The notes under the pieces are model-generated. The model did not search any database, had not been told where the DNA came from, and saw only the letters and a list, made by a program, of their open reading frames with translations. A program made the translations under genes and the position numbers. Below are positions 42,526 through 51,907 of a stretch of DNA of 64,000 nt, piece after piece. Numbering within the stretch: the stretch's first letter is position 1; each line of letters begins with the position of its first letter. Source of the DNA: Mycolicibacterium chitae (GTDB lineage Bacteria; Actinomycetota; Actinomycetes; Mycobacteriales; Mycobacteriaceae); NCBI RefSeq assembly GCF_900637205.1, contig NZ_LR134355.1, positions 868,001-932,000 of the forward strand. Reading direction: 5' to 3'.

Positions 42526-42553
42526 ACCCGAAGTCTATCGCACAGACGTTCGA

Positions 42554-42985
42554 TCAGAGGCGAACCGGCCCGGGTCCCTTCTCGGACAGCACGTCATCGG
42601 GGTTGGACAGCGTGCAACTCTTCAGGCTCAGGCAGCCGCAGCCGATGCAGTCGGCGAGATTGTCGCGCAGGCGCTGCAGGTGCAGGATGCGATCGTCGAG
42701 GTCTTGGCGCCAACCCGCCGACAACCGCGCCCAATCCCGACTGGTGGGCACGCGGTCGGCGGGCAGGGTCGCCAGGGCTTCTCGGATCCGCGCCAGCGGG
42801 ATGCCGAGTCGCTGGGACATCCGGATGAACGCCACCCGGCGCAGCGTGTCCCGGGTGTAGCGGCGCTGATTGCCCGAGGTGCGCCGGCTGCTGATCAAGC
42901 CCTCGCGCTCGTAGAAGTGCAACGCCGAGATGGCCACCCCGGCGCGGGTCGCCAATTCGCCCGGTGCCAACTCTTGGGTGTTCAT
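42554..42985 (-). CDS. soxR: Redox-sensitive MerR-type regulator SoxR
   Basis: The 143-residue MerR-family protein has an N-terminal winged helix (LATRAGVAISALHFYEREGLI) and a dimer helix. The [2Fe-2S] cluster motif CIGCGCLSLKSC has Cys 113, 116, 118 and 124 in the strict CX2CXCX5C pattern. SoxR senses redox-cycling compounds. An inverted repeat lies 3 bp before its start, in the 38-bp gap to divergent arcA. No soxS is expected in actinobacteria. Confidence 0.93.
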   Translation of the reverse strand: MNTQELAPGELATRAGVAISALHFYEREGLISSRRTSGNQRRYTRDTLRRVAFIRMSQRLGIPLARIREALATLPADRVPTSRDWARLSAGWRQDLDDRILHLQRLRDNLADCIGCGCLSLKSCTLSNPDDVLSEKGPGPVRL

Positions 42986-42987
42986 AC

Positions 42988-43007
42988 ACCTAAACGATAG
43001 TTCAGGT
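42988..43007. promoter_or_regulatory. Candidate SoxR operator between soxR and arcA
   Basis: ACCTAAAC-GATA-GTTCAGGT has 8-bp arms with 7 of 8 complementary. Outer bases resemble the SoxR box ends (ACCTCAAG...CTTGAGGT), but the inner half differs. It fills the gap between the divergent starts. Confidence 0.5.
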
Positions 43008-43023
43008 ACGGATTGGCGCTACG

Positions 43024-44238
43024 GTGCTTACTGTGGAGGCTCCGGCGCTGAGCGTCAATTCCGAGGTCGGAACGCTGCGTGCGGTCATCCTGCATCGACC
43101 CGGCGCCGAATTGCAGCGCCTGACACCCCGCAACAACGACAGGCTGCTCTTCGACGGACTGCCCTGGGTGTCGCGCGCCCAAGAGGAGCACGACGCGTTC
43201 GCCGAGGTGTTGCGCGCCCGTGGCGTCGAGGTGCTGCTGATGGCCGATCTGCTCAGCGAGGCCCTGGTCAGCGGGGCCGCGCGGATGCAGGGGATCGCGG
43301 CCGCCGTCGACGCCCGGCGCCTGGGTCTGCCGCTGGCGCAAGAGCTTTCGGGCTATCTGCGCGGTCTGGACCCGGGCGATCTGGCGCATCTGTTGGTGGC
43401 CGGCATGACCTTCACCGAACTGCCGCTGGCCGACAGCGAGCTGTCACTGGTGCGGCGGATGCACCACGGCGGCGACTTCGTCATCGATCCGCTGCCCAAC
43501 CTGTTGTTCACCCGCGATTCGTCGTTCTGGATCGGGCCGCGGGTGGCGATCACCTCGCTGTCGCTGCCGGCGCGGATGCGCGAAACGTCGTTGACCGATC
43601 TGATCTATGCCCATCACCCCCGCTTCCTCGGGGTGCGCCGGGCTTATGAGTCGCGCTCGGCGCCGGTCGAGGGCGGCGACGTCCTGCTGCTCGCGCCCGG
43701 CGTGGTGGCCGTCGGGGTGGGGGAGCGCACCACGCCGGCCGGCGCGGAGGCGTTGGCGCGCAGCCTGTTCGACGACGGCCTGGCCCACACCGTGCTGGCC
43801 GTACCCATCGAGCAGGGGCGGGCGCAGATGCACCTGGACACGGTGTGCACCATGGTCGACGTCGACGCCGTGGTGATGTATCCCAACGTGGTGGACACGT
43901 TGTCCGCGTTCACGATTCGTCGCGTCAACGGCGCGGTGCAGATCGACGACGCGGTGCCGTTCGTGCGGGCGGCCGCCGAGGCGATGGGCATCGACCGGCT
44001 GCGGGTCATCGACACCGGCCTGGATCCGGTGACCGCCGAACGCGAGCAATGGGACGACGGCAACAACACGCTGGCGCTGGCGCCGGGCGTGGTGGTGGCC
44101 TACGAGCGCAACGTCGAAACCAATGCCCGGCTCGAGGATTCGGGGATCGAGGTGGTCCGGATCGCGGCCTCGGAGTTGGGCACCGGTCGGGGCGGCCCGC
44201 GCTGCATGTCCTGCCCGGCGGCGCGCGATCCGCTCTAA
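43024..44238 (+). CDS. arcA: Arginine deiminase
   Basis: The 404-residue protein hydrolyses arginine to citrulline and ammonia. Guanidinase-fold motifs are present: [21 protein letters not shown], the catalytic His in [10 protein letters not shown], and the catalytic Cys at 397 in [12 protein letters not shown]. The start is GTG 43024. No ornithine carbamoyltransferase, carbamate kinase or antiporter lies next to it, so a complete ADI ATP-forming pathway is not encoded here. Its close divergent position to soxR and the shared palindrome suggest redox-linked control. Confidence 0.95.
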   Translation: MLTVEAPALSVNSEVGTLRAVILHRPGAELQRLTPRNNDRLLFDGLPWVSRAQEEHDAFAEVLRARGVEVLLMADLLSEALVSGAARMQGIAAAVDARRLGLPLAQELSGYLRGLDPGDLAHLLVAGMTFTELPLADSELSLVRRMHHGGDFVIDPLPNLLFTRDSSFWIGPRVAITSLSLPARMRETSLTDLIYAHHPRFLGVRRAYESRSAPVEGGDVLLLAPGVVAVGVGERTTPAGAEALARSLFDDGLAHTVLAVPIEQGRAQMHLDTVCTMVDVDAVVMYPNVVDTLSAFTIRRVNGAVQIDDAVPFVRAAAEAMGIDRLRVIDTGLDPVTAEREQWDDGNNTLALAPGVVVAYERNVETNARLEDSGIEVVRIAASELGTGRGGPRCMSCPAARDPL

Positions 44239-44244
44239 CCCGCT

Positions 44245-45069
44245 CTAAGCCGTCGCCACGGGGCGGGACGGCTCCGAGCTCCACTGCGACCACGAGCCCG
44301 GGAACAGCGCGGCGTCCACGCCCACCGCGGCCAGGGCCGCGACCGTCACCGCGGCGGTCACCCCGGAGCCGCAGTACACCGCGACGTCGTCATCGATGTC
44401 GCCGAAGAGGCGGGTCAGGTCCGCCCCGGGTAGCCAGGACCCGTTCTCGCCGAGCAGTTGCGTGCTGGGCAGGTTGCGGGCGCCGGGGATGTGGCCGGCG
44501 ACCGCGTCGACGGGTTCGACCTCGCCGCGGAACCGCTCGGGTGCCCGCGCATCGAGCAGCACCGGCGTCTGCGCGGCCTCGTCGGCGGTCACGGTACGGC
44601 GCGCCCCCGCGTAGAGGTCGCGGTGGGCCACCGTCACATCGCCGGGTTCGGGAACCACTGTGCCGGTGTGTAATTCACCCGTCCAGGCGGCCATCCCGCC
44701 GTCGAGGATGCGCACGTCCGGGATCCCCGCGGCGGTCAACACCCACCAGGCGCGTGCGGAGCCCGCGCGGTTCCAGTCGTCGTAGACCACCACCGGCACG
44801 CCGGTGCGGACGCCCCAGCGACGCGCGGCCTCCTGCAGGGCGGCCCCGGACGGCAGCGGATGCCGGCCGCGGCCGGTCACCGAATGGTCGGACAGTTCGT
44901 CGTCGAGGGAGACGTACACCGCGCCGGGCAGGTGTCCGCGTGCATAGGCGGCCCTCCCGTCGGGCCGGGCGAGTTCCCAGCGCACGTCCAGCAGCGTGAT
45001 CGGTTCCCCGGCGTCGAGTCGTCGGGCCAGTTCGTCGGCCCCGATCAGTACCTGCTCGCGCGTGCTCAT
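44245..45069 (-). CDS. Tandem-rhodanese sulfurtransferase
   Basis: The 274-residue protein starts MSTREQVLIGADELARRLD at ATG 45069. Two rhodanese domains are present: an inactive N-terminal one (to about 130, VVVYDDWNRAG where the Cys would be) and an active C-terminal one with the catalytic loop CGSGVT near 235. It transfers sulfane sulfur from thiosulfate or 3-mercaptopyruvate to cyanide or thiols. The longer frame from 45105 adds unsupported residues. Confidence 0.9.
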   Translation of the reverse strand: MSTREQVLIGADELARRLDAGEPITLLDVRWELARPDGRAAYARGHLPGAVYVSLDDELSDHSVTGRGRHPLPSGAALQEAARRWGVRTGVPVVVYDDWNRAGSARAWWVLTAAGIPDVRILDGGMAAWTGELHTGTVVPEPGDVTVAHRDLYAGARRTVTADEAAQTPVLLDARAPERFRGEVEPVDAVAGHIPGARNLPSTQLLGENGSWLPGADLTRLFGDIDDDVAVYCGSGVTAAVTVAALAAVGVDAALFPGSWSQWSSEPSRPVATA

Positions 45070-45128
45070 GGTGCTCCTAGGCGGCCGAAATTGCGTCGAG
45101 GGCACTGCGATCAGGCCCTGTCACGACC

Positions 45129-45998
45129 CTATCGGCAATCTGGGCGCCGTCGGCCGTCGCGCGCCCATCCTCGTCGCTCGAAGGCCCGCCGCAGCCGATG
45201 GATGATGAAGGCTGGGCTGTGTTCGGCGAGGACGTGCAGATCCATCCAGCCGGTCTGGGCGACGAGTTCGTTGCGCCCGACGTCGTGAACGTAGCGGACG
45301 CGGTCCTTGCGGTGTTGATCCCCGTCGTAGTCGAGCCCGATCTGCGGATCTTCCCAGCCCATGTCGAGGTAGGCGGTGTTGAACCCGTCGGTGACAGGGA
45401 TTTGCGTGGTGGGGCGCGGGAAGCCGGCATCCAGGACCGTCAGGCGCAGCCAGGTTTCCTTGGGGGACTGCCCGCCGGGGTCGAGCAGCGGAATGACGCG
45501 GCGGGCACCGACCACGCCGCGCGCACCGGGATAGCGTTCACCGAGGCGTAATGCGCTCGCGGCCTGCAGCCCGGTGGCTCTGGCGAGGGCGTCGAGGTGG
45601 CTGACCGCGGGAAGCCGCGCGAGGTGGCGGGCCAGGTCGAATGCCGTGCGCTCCGGGGTCGTCACCTGCATGCCGCGGATGGTGACCAGTTCGTCGGCCT
45701 CGACGCGTTCATTGCGGGCGATGATTCCCGCGGGCGGTCGACCGCAGCGCCACAACAACTCGATGGGAACGTGCTGTTTGACCCACAACGCGCCGTGCAG
45801 TGCTGCGGCGGACCGCCCGGCGATGACGGCGCGCTTGCCCGACCACAGCCACGCGGCCGCGATGCGGTCGTCCAGCGAGACCGGGGTGTCCGCGCGGACG
45901 TAGACATTCGGCAGGATCGCGCGATAGTTCCACCGCAGTTGCCCGCGGGTGAGCGCCCCAGTTGTCAGCGCCTGCGTGCCCAGAAACGGTCTGTTCAT
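45129..45998 (-). CDS. AbiEi-like winged-helix protein with a DUF559/Vsr-type nuclease-like C-terminus
   Basis: The protein has 289 residues from ATG 45998; an upstream GTG frame to 46049 is possible. The N-terminal part (about 1-120: LTTGALTRGQLRWNYRAILPN, IAGRSAAALHGALWV) is of the AbiEi antitoxin/winged-helix type. The C-terminus has AYLDMGWEDPQIGLDYDGDQHRKDRVRYVHDVGRNE, with Asp and Asp/Asp-His spacing as in PD-(D/E)XK nucleases of the DUF559/Vsr group. Many mycobacterial copies exist. No AbiEii toxin gene is adjacent. It may be a solitary nuclease or a DNA-binding regulator; the activity is not known. Confidence 0.6.
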   Translation of the reverse strand: MNRPFLGTQALTTGALTRGQLRWNYRAILPNVYVRADTPVSLDDRIAAAWLWSGKRAVIAGRSAAALHGALWVKQHVPIELLWRCGRPPAGIIARNERVEADELVTIRGMQVTTPERTAFDLARHLARLPAVSHLDALARATGLQAASALRLGERYPGARGVVGARRVIPLLDPGGQSPKETWLRLTVLDAGFPRPTTQIPVTDGFNTAYLDMGWEDPQIGLDYDGDQHRKDRVRYVHDVGRNELVAQTGWMDLHVLAEHSPAFIIHRLRRAFERRGWARDGRRRPDCR

Positions 45999-46115
45999 GC
46001 CGGCAGCGTCGGCCGCGGTGCCGACGGGCCTCGGCGAGATTGCCGCCACGGCAGTGCGGGCTGTGGATCAACAGCCCGGTGTGCATTTTCGGCCGCGCCA
46101 AAGAAGCCCGAGAAG

Positions 46116-47660
46116 CTATCGCCAGCTGGGCAGCCAGATCTGCATGTGCCAGGTCTGCTGCGAGATGGGCATTCCCGTCAGCACCGGGAACAACCAGGCG
46201 AAGTTCGTGATGACCAGCGCCACGTAGCAGCAGACCACCACCAGCCCGAGCGTTCGTCGTTCCGGGTTTCGGGTGGGTTTGTAGAGGATGTCCCCGCAGA
46301 TCAACGCGATCGCCATGACCAGGAACGGCGCCATGGCCACCGCGTAGAAGAAGTACATCTGCCGGTCGATGTCGGCGAACCAGGGCAGCCAGCCCGCGCA
46401 GTAGCCGACCAGTACCACCGCGTAGCGCCAGTCGCAGCGGACGAAGGCGCGCCAGGCCGCATACCCCAGCACGGGCACCGCGATGAACCACATCGCCGGC
46501 GTCCCCACCAGCATCACGGCCTTGACGCAGGACGCCGCGCCGCAGCCGGGCACGTTGTTCTGGTCGATCGCGTACAGCACCGGCCGCAACGACATCGGCC
46601 AGGTCCACGGCTTGGACTCCCACGGGTGCTGATTGCCCGCGGCGTTGGTCAGCCCGGAATGGAAGTCGTAGGCCTTGGCGGTGTAGTGCCACAGCGAGCG
46701 GATGGCGTCCGGCGGCTGGAACCACTGGCGCTCGCCGATCTTGCGGCCGGCCTCGTAGCGGTTGACGGCGGTCTCGGAGGCGAACCAGCGCGCGTAGGAC
46801 GCCACGTACACCGCGACCGGGATCAGGCCCATGGCCCAGGCCGTCGGCCCGACGTCGCGGCGGATGGTGCCCAGCCACGGCCGTGACACGCGGTACTGCC
46901 GCCGGGCCACCACGTCGAAGGCCAGCGTCATCAACCCGAAGAACACCACGAAGTACAGGCCGGACCACTTGGTGGCGCAGGCCAGTCCGAGCAGCACCCC
47001 GGCGCCGAACCGCCACCAGCGCACGCCCAGGCGCGGACCCCATTGGGTCTCGTGGATTCGCCCGTCCAGCAGCGCGTTGTGCATCCGCTCGCGGACCTGA
47101 TCGCGGTCCACGATCAGCGCCCCGAACGCCGCGACCACGAACACCACCAGGAACCCGTCGAGCAGCGCGGTGCGCGAGGCCACGAACGTCACCCCGTCGG
47201 CGATCAGCAGCAGCCCGGCGATGGCGCCGACCAGCGTCGAGCGGCTGATCCGCCGCACGATCCTTGCGACCAAGATCACCATGATCACGCCCATCACCGC
47301 GCCGCTGAACCGCCAGCCCAGCCCGCTGTAGCCGAAGATGGCCTCGCCGATGGCGATCAGCTGCTTGCCGACGGGGGGATGGACCACCAGCCCGAAGCCG
47401 GGGTTGTCCTCGACGCCGCTGTTGTGCAGCATCTGCCAGGCCTGCGGCGCGTAGTGCTTCTCGTCGAAGATCGGCGTGCCGGCGTCGGTCGGCGACTGCA
47501 GGTTCAGGAATCGGGTGATGGCCGCCAGGGCCCCGATGACCGCGGTCATCGCCCAACCCTGGGCACGATCCAGCGGCCCGAAATCGGCGACGGGGACCAG
47601 CGGGCCGGGGCTGATCACCGGTACGGCGCGCTCCGGCACCACGGTCGAGGGAGCGGTCAT
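46116..47660 (-). CDS. pmt: Protein O-mannosyltransferase
   Basis: The 514-residue polytopic GT-C glycosyltransferase has about ten membrane helices. The first extracytoplasmic loop has the catalytic acidic motif IFDEKHYAPQ, and a large loop follows with the HYTAKAYDFHSGLTNAAGNQHPWESKP region typical of the PMT family. Polyprenyl-phosphomannose is the donor and secreted proteins are the acceptors (Sec-coupled in M. tuberculosis, Rv1002c). The start ATG 47660 is divergent from rsmI by 25 bp. Confidence 0.93.
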   Translation of the reverse strand: MTAPSTVVPERAVPVISPGPLVPVADFGPLDRAQGWAMTAVIGALAAITRFLNLQSPTDAGTPIFDEKHYAPQAWQMLHNSGVEDNPGFGLVVHPPVGKQLIAIGEAIFGYSGLGWRFSGAVMGVIMVILVARIVRRISRSTLVGAIAGLLLIADGVTFVASRTALLDGFLVVFVVAAFGALIVDRDQVRERMHNALLDGRIHETQWGPRLGVRWWRFGAGVLLGLACATKWSGLYFVVFFGLMTLAFDVVARRQYRVSRPWLGTIRRDVGPTAWAMGLIPVAVYVASYARWFASETAVNRYEAGRKIGERQWFQPPDAIRSLWHYTAKAYDFHSGLTNAAGNQHPWESKPWTWPMSLRPVLYAIDQNNVPGCGAASCVKAVMLVGTPAMWFIAVPVLGYAAWRAFVRCDWRYAVVLVGYCAGWLPWFADIDRQMYFFYAVAMAPFLVMAIALICGDILYKPTRNPERRTLGLVVVCCYVALVITNFAWLFPVLTGMPISQQTWHMQIWLPSWR

Positions 47661-47685
47661 CGACACCGATCGTAGGCTGTGGGGC

Positions 47686-48525
47686 ATGAGTGGCGGTCGA
47701 CTGTTGCTGGCAGCCACACCGTTGGGGCATCCCGGGGACGCCTCGGCCCGGCTGATCGACGCGCTGGGGTCCGCGGACATCGTCGCCGCCGAGGACACCC
47801 GCCGGGTGCGTAACCTCGCCCAGTCGCTTGAGGTGCGGATCCGCGGGAAGGTGCTGAGCCTGTTCGAGGGCAATGAGACGACGCGGGTCCCGGCCCTGGT
47901 CGACGAGATCCGCGGCGGGGCGACGGTGCTCGCGGTGACCGATGCGGGCATGCCCTCGATCAGCGATCCCGGCTATCGGTTGGTGGCGGCGTGCGTGAGC
48001 GCGGACCTGCCGCTGACATGTCTGCCCGGGCCGTCGGCGGTGACGACGGCGTTGACGTTGTCCGGGTTGGCGGCCGACCGGTTCTGCTTCGAGGGTTTTG
48101 CCCCGCGCAAGGCCGCGGCGCGCCGGGGCTGGCTGGCCGCGCTGGCCACCGAGCGACGCACCGCGGTGTTCTTCGAATCCCCGCGGCGGCTCGCCGAGTG
48201 CCTGCGCGACGCCGTCGACGAGCTCGGGGCCGACCGTCGCGCCGCGGTGTGCCGGGAGCTGACCAAGATCCACGAGGAGGTTGTTCGCGGCACGCTGGGG
48301 GAGCTGGCGGAGTGGGCGGCCGACGGTGTGCTGGGCGAGATCACCGTGGTGCTCGCCGGGGCGACGCCGGTGGCCGACGTGGACACCCTGGTGGCCGAGG
48401 TGGTGGCCCTGGCCGACGACGGGATGCGGGTCAAGGACGCGTGCGCGCAGGTGATCGCCGCGCACCCGGGCGCCCCGTCGCGCCGCGAACTCTACGATGC
48501 GGTGCTACGCGCCCGCGCTCAGTGA
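47686..48525 (+). CDS. rsmI: 16S rRNA (cytidine1402-2'-O)-methyltransferase
   Basis: The 279-residue tetrapyrrole-methylase-fold SAM enzyme has RLLLAATPLGHPGDASARL, AEDTRRVRNL, VTDAGMPSISDPGYRLV and LPGPSAVTTALTLSG. ATG 47686 is used; the upstream frame to 47476 is the complement of pmt and is rejected. It methylates C1402 of the decoding centre. It overlaps the convergent pabB by 21 bp. Confidence 0.94.
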   Translation: MSGGRLLLAATPLGHPGDASARLIDALGSADIVAAEDTRRVRNLAQSLEVRIRGKVLSLFEGNETTRVPALVDEIRGGATVLAVTDAGMPSISDPGYRLVAACVSADLPLTCLPGPSAVTTALTLSGLAADRFCFEGFAPRKAAARRGWLAALATERRTAVFFESPRRLAECLRDAVDELGADRRAAVCRELTKIHEEVVRGTLGELAEWAADGVLGEITVVLAGATPVADVDTLVAEVVALADDGMRVKDACAQVIAAHPGAPSRRELYDAVLRARAQ

Positions 48526-49743
48526 GTCGACGCCGGCCGGACCGGTCAGCGCGATCGTCGAGGCCGCCTTGTCCAGGCACTCCTGCCATTCGGCGTCGGG
48601 GTCGGAATCGGCGGTGATGCCGCCGCCGACGCCGAGCACCGCGGCACCGGAAGTGTCGAACTCGACGGTGCGGATCGCGACGTTCAACTCGGTGCCGGCC
48701 ACCGGCGAGGCCAGTCCGACGGTGCCGCAGTAGGCCCCGCGCGGCTGCGGCTCCCATTGCGAGAGAAGTTCGGCGGCACGGCCTTTCGGTGTGCCGGTGA
48801 CCGAGGCCGGCGGGAACGTCGCGGCCAGCACGTCGCGCATCGGTGTGCTGCGGGGAACGCGCGCCGCCACCGTCGACACCAGGTGCCATACGCCGGGGGC
48901 GGGCCGGATGGCCAGCAGTTCGGGCACGGTCACCGATCCGGTGGCCGCGACGCGGCCGAGGTCGTTGCGGACCAGGTCGACGATCATGATGTTCTCGGCG
49001 ACGTCCTTGACCGAGTCGCGCAGCAGCGCCGGGTCGGCGTGCAACGGCAGCGTGCCCTTGATGGGGCTGGAGGTGACGTCCTCGCCGCGCCGGCGCAGGA
49101 ACACCTCCGGGGAGAGCGAGGCCAGCGCGCCCCACGGCCCGGCGCAGAACGCGCCGCGCGCCGGCGTCGTGCGGGTCACCGCGTCGGCGAAGAAGTCCAG
49201 CGGCGACCCGGTGTAGTCCCCGCGGTACTGCGTGCACACGCAGGCCTGATAGACCTCGCCGGCCGCGATCGCGGCCAGGCAGGCCGAGACCCCGGCGCGG
49301 TGGACGTCGCGATCCGGCGCGGTCCAGTCGATCTGCCAGTCCCGCTGCGGCGCAGGGGAACTCAGCGCCTGACGCAGCCAGGGTGCCATCGGCGCGCCGG
49401 AAAGGCTTTCATACCACCAGATTCCGGCAGTGTCGCAGCGCAGCACGCAGTCCGTCCAGCCACCGCCGGCCGCCGGGATCCGCGTCCCGGCGCGATCGGG
49501 GTAGGAGAGGTAGCCGAACCAGCCACCGCCGACGGCCTCGGCGGGGCCGCCCGGTGCGACGTCGAACGCATCCTCGGGGCGCACGGGCGCGACGGCCAGG
49601 CTGGGCGCGATGACCGCGCGTGCGCCGAACCACTCGCCGGTCAGCGCCGCCGGCGGCGGCAGGGGCACCGCGGCGGCGCCGGCCGCGACCGCGCGCAGCA
49701 CCTCGGCGGTGGTGCCGAGGGCGCCCAGGCGGTCGATGCGCAT
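48505..49743 (-). CDS. pabB: Aminodeoxychorismate synthase component I
   Basis: The 412-residue chorismate-binding enzyme makes 4-amino-4-deoxychorismate for folate. The C-terminal active domain has GEVYQACVCTQYRG, SSPIKGT (with the catalytic Lys of the PIKGT motif), DLVRNDLGRV, and TFPPASVTGTPKGRA, and it ends GVGGGITADSDPDAEW. The N-terminal part is shorter than in TrpE. No pabA is adjacent. It is downstream of the ECF sigma gene by 25 bp on the same strand. Confidence 0.93.
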   Translation of the reverse strand: MRIDRLGALGTTAEVLRAVAAGAAAVPLPPPAALTGEWFGARAVIAPSLAVAPVRPEDAFDVAPGGPAEAVGGGWFGYLSYPDRAGTRIPAAGGGWTDCVLRCDTAGIWWYESLSGAPMAPWLRQALSSPAPQRDWQIDWTAPDRDVHRAGVSACLAAIAAGEVYQACVCTQYRGDYTGSPLDFFADAVTRTTPARGAFCAGPWGALASLSPEVFLRRRGEDVTSSPIKGTLPLHADPALLRDSVKDVAENIMIVDLVRNDLGRVAATGSVTVPELLAIRPAPGVWHLVSTVAARVPRSTPMRDVLAATFPPASVTGTPKGRAAELLSQWEPQPRGAYCGTVGLASPVAGTELNVAIRTVEFDTSGAAVLGVGGGITADSDPDAEWQECLDKAASTIALTGPAGVDSLSAGA

Positions 49744-49768
49744 CGCATCAGCTTGTCAGATGCCGTCC

Positions 49769-50680
49769 TCAGCGGCTGATCTGCCGCGGGACCGCGACGT
49801 TGACCAGCTTGTCCGGGTTGCGCATCGCGTACAGGTGGACGATCTTGCCGTCGACCAACTCCGCGGTGATCACCCCCTCGAGGTGATCGTCGAGGTAGAG
49901 CACCAGCGCGGGGGCGCTGTTGTACATCGCGGGTTCCACCCGGGCGCTGGGGCCGCCCAACCGGCTCAGGCCCATCACCAGCTTCGCGACCTTCGCCGCA
50001 CCCACCACGGGCCGGCGCGCCGCGCTGACCTTGCCGGCGCTGTCGGCGGTCCACACGACGTCCGGGGCCAGCATCTCCATGAGCTGATCCATGTCGCCGG
50101 TGGCCGCGGCCAGGAAGAACTGATTGGTCAGCTCCACCGACTGCTCGGGGTCCACGGGTTCGAACCGCTTGCGACGGGCGTGCACGTGCTCGCGGGCGCG
50201 GTGCGCGATCTGGCGCACCGCGGCCGCGGATTTGCCGACCGCCGAGGCGATCTCGTTGTGCTCGAAACCGAACACCTCGCGCAGCACGAACACCGCCCGC
50301 TCGTCGGGGGTCAGCGTCTCGAGGACCACCATCATGGCCATCGACACCGATTCGGCCAGCACCACGTCCGCGGCGGCGTCCTTGCCGCCCAACGACTCCG
50401 CCAGCAGCAGCGGCTCCGGCAGCCACGGCCCGACGTACTCCTCGCGGCGTCGGGCCGCGGCGCGCAGCGCATTGAGCGACTGGCGGGTGACCAGCTGGGC
50501 CAGATAGGCCTTGGTGTCCTGCACCTCGTCGAGGTCCACCTGCGCCCACCGCAGGTAGCTGTCCTGCAGCACGTCATCGGATTCGGTTGCCGTGCCCAGG
50601 ATTTCGTAGGCGATGGTGAACAGCAGCGGGCGCAGGTGGGTGAATCGCTCGGCGTGCTCCTCGGTGCCGGACCCGGTCAT
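49769..50680 (-). CDS. ECF41-type RNA polymerase sigma factor with SnoaL-like C-terminal domain
   Basis: The 303-residue protein has sigma region 2 (about 10-75, DDVLQDSYLRW), sigma region 4 (about 118-175, ERAVFVLREVFGFEHNEIAS) and a C-terminal SnoaL-like domain (about 190-300). That domain carries WTADSAGKVSAARRPVVG, close to the ECF41 DGGGK/NPxx signature, and ends NPDKLVNVAV. In ECF41 factors the SnoaL domain replaces a separate anti-sigma protein. The ATG overlaps the stop of the FAD oxidoreductase (ATGA). ECF41 genes are typically next to an oxidoreductase, as here. Confidence 0.88.
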   Translation of the reverse strand: MTGSGTEEHAERFTHLRPLLFTIAYEILGTATESDDVLQDSYLRWAQVDLDEVQDTKAYLAQLVTRQSLNALRAAARRREEYVGPWLPEPLLLAESLGGKDAAADVVLAESVSMAMMVVLETLTPDERAVFVLREVFGFEHNEIASAVGKSAAAVRQIAHRAREHVHARRKRFEPVDPEQSVELTNQFFLAAATGDMDQLMEMLAPDVVWTADSAGKVSAARRPVVGAAKVAKLVMGLSRLGGPSARVEPAMYNSAPALVLYLDDHLEGVITAELVDGKIVHLYAMRNPDKLVNVAVPRQISR

Positions 50681-51855
50681 GGCGCCGGCACCGGCTGCTC
50701 GGCGCGGGCGAGCCGGTCCGCGCGCCAATTGCCCTTGACCCAGAAGTACGAACCGGGCTTGCGGGCCTCGCGGCGCAGCGCCCACACGGTCGTCGAGCAG
50801 ATCAGCTCCTTGATGGCCGCGGCCGTCCGGCCGCCGACGTAGCCGCGGCGCGGGCTGTCGTCGGTGTGCAGGAGCTGCATCGTGCCAAATTTACGGCCCA
50901 GGCTGATGCACTGTCCGGCGAAGGCCAGACTGATCGGCGCGGCGGCGTCGCCGGCGAGGCGGGCCAGCACGGTGTGCGCGGCCTGGGCGCCCAGCGGCAT
51001 CGCCGCCGCGCAACTCATCCGCAACGGCAGCCCCGACGGGGCCGCGGCGTCGCCGGCGGCGACAATCCGCTCGTCGTCGACGCTGGTCAGCGTCTCGTCG
51101 GTGAGCACGCGCCCCAACTCGTCGGTGCTCAACCCGCTCGCGGCCGCCAGACCGGGCACCCCGAAGCCGGCCGTCCACAGCGTGACCGCGCTGGGCAGGG
51201 TGGTGCCGTGGCTCAGTTCGACGCTGTGGGCGTGGACCCGCGCGACGGTGACGCCCTCGATGACGTGCACGCCCAGCTTGTCCAGGGTCTTGGCCACCGA
51301 CTTGCGGCCGGTGGCGGCCAGCGACGGCGTCAGCTGATCGGTGACCAGCGTGACGGGCCGACCCGCCTCGGCGAGTTCGGCGGCGGCCTCGACCCCGGTC
51401 AGGCCGCCGCCGACGACCACGACCGGCGCGATGGCGGGCACGTCCCGCAGGCGGTCGGCCAGCCGCTGGGCCTGCTCGAGTTCGGAAAGGGGATAACCGA
51501 ATTCGGCGGCGCCCGGCACCGCGGCGGTGACCGCGCCGGTGCTGCCGACGGCGTAGATCAGGTAGTCGTAGTCCAGCGTGGCGCCCGAGGCCAGTTCCAC
51601 CTGGCGGGCCGCCGCATCGATACGGGTGGCGCCGTCGACCACCAACCGGATGCCCTCGCCGAGCATGTCCTCGTAGGGTTCGGTGGCGTCGTCGTTGCCG
51701 ACGGCCAACTGGTGCAGGCGGATTCGCTCGACGAACTGCGGTCGCGGGTTGACCAGCGTGATGTCCAGACCGGGGCGCCGGCGCAGCCGGTTGGCCGCGA
51801 GCACACCGGCGTAACCGCCGCCGATGACCACGATCCGGGGTGTCTGCTCACTCAT
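50677..51855 (-). CDS. FAD-dependent NAD(P)H oxidoreductase (NDH-2-like)
   Basis: The 392-residue two-dinucleotide-binding flavoprotein has IVVIGGGYAGVLAANRLRRR at 7-26 (FAD), a second GxGxxG at PVVVVGGGLTGVEAAAEL, and the AAGDAAAP motif near 280 that closes the FAD site. No CxxC disulfide redox pair is seen. Similar to type II NADH dehydrogenases and carotenoid- or quinone-linked reductases. It is transcribed just before the ECF41 sigma factor, behind a promoter matching ECF41 recognition, so it is the likely target of that sigma factor. Substrate unknown. Confidence 0.88.
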   Translation of the reverse strand: MSEQTPRIVVIGGGYAGVLAANRLRRRPGLDITLVNPRPQFVERIRLHQLAVGNDDATEPYEDMLGEGIRLVVDGATRIDAAARQVELASGATLDYDYLIYAVGSTGAVTAAVPGAAEFGYPLSELEQAQRLADRLRDVPAIAPVVVVGGGLTGVEAAAELAEAGRPVTLVTDQLTPSLAATGRKSVAKTLDKLGVHVIEGVTVARVHAHSVELSHGTTLPSAVTLWTAGFGVPGLAAASGLSTDELGRVLTDETLTSVDDERIVAAGDAAAPSGLPLRMSCAAAMPLGAQAAHTVLARLAGDAAAPISLAFAGQCISLGRKFGTMQLLHTDDSPRRGYVGGRTAAAIKELICSTTVWALRREARKPGSYFWVKGNWRADRLARAEQPVPAP

Positions 51856-51907
51856 GGGTGCTCCTTGGGATCAGTGTCGGCTCCTCGTTGAGCCGCTCTG
51901 ACCTCAA

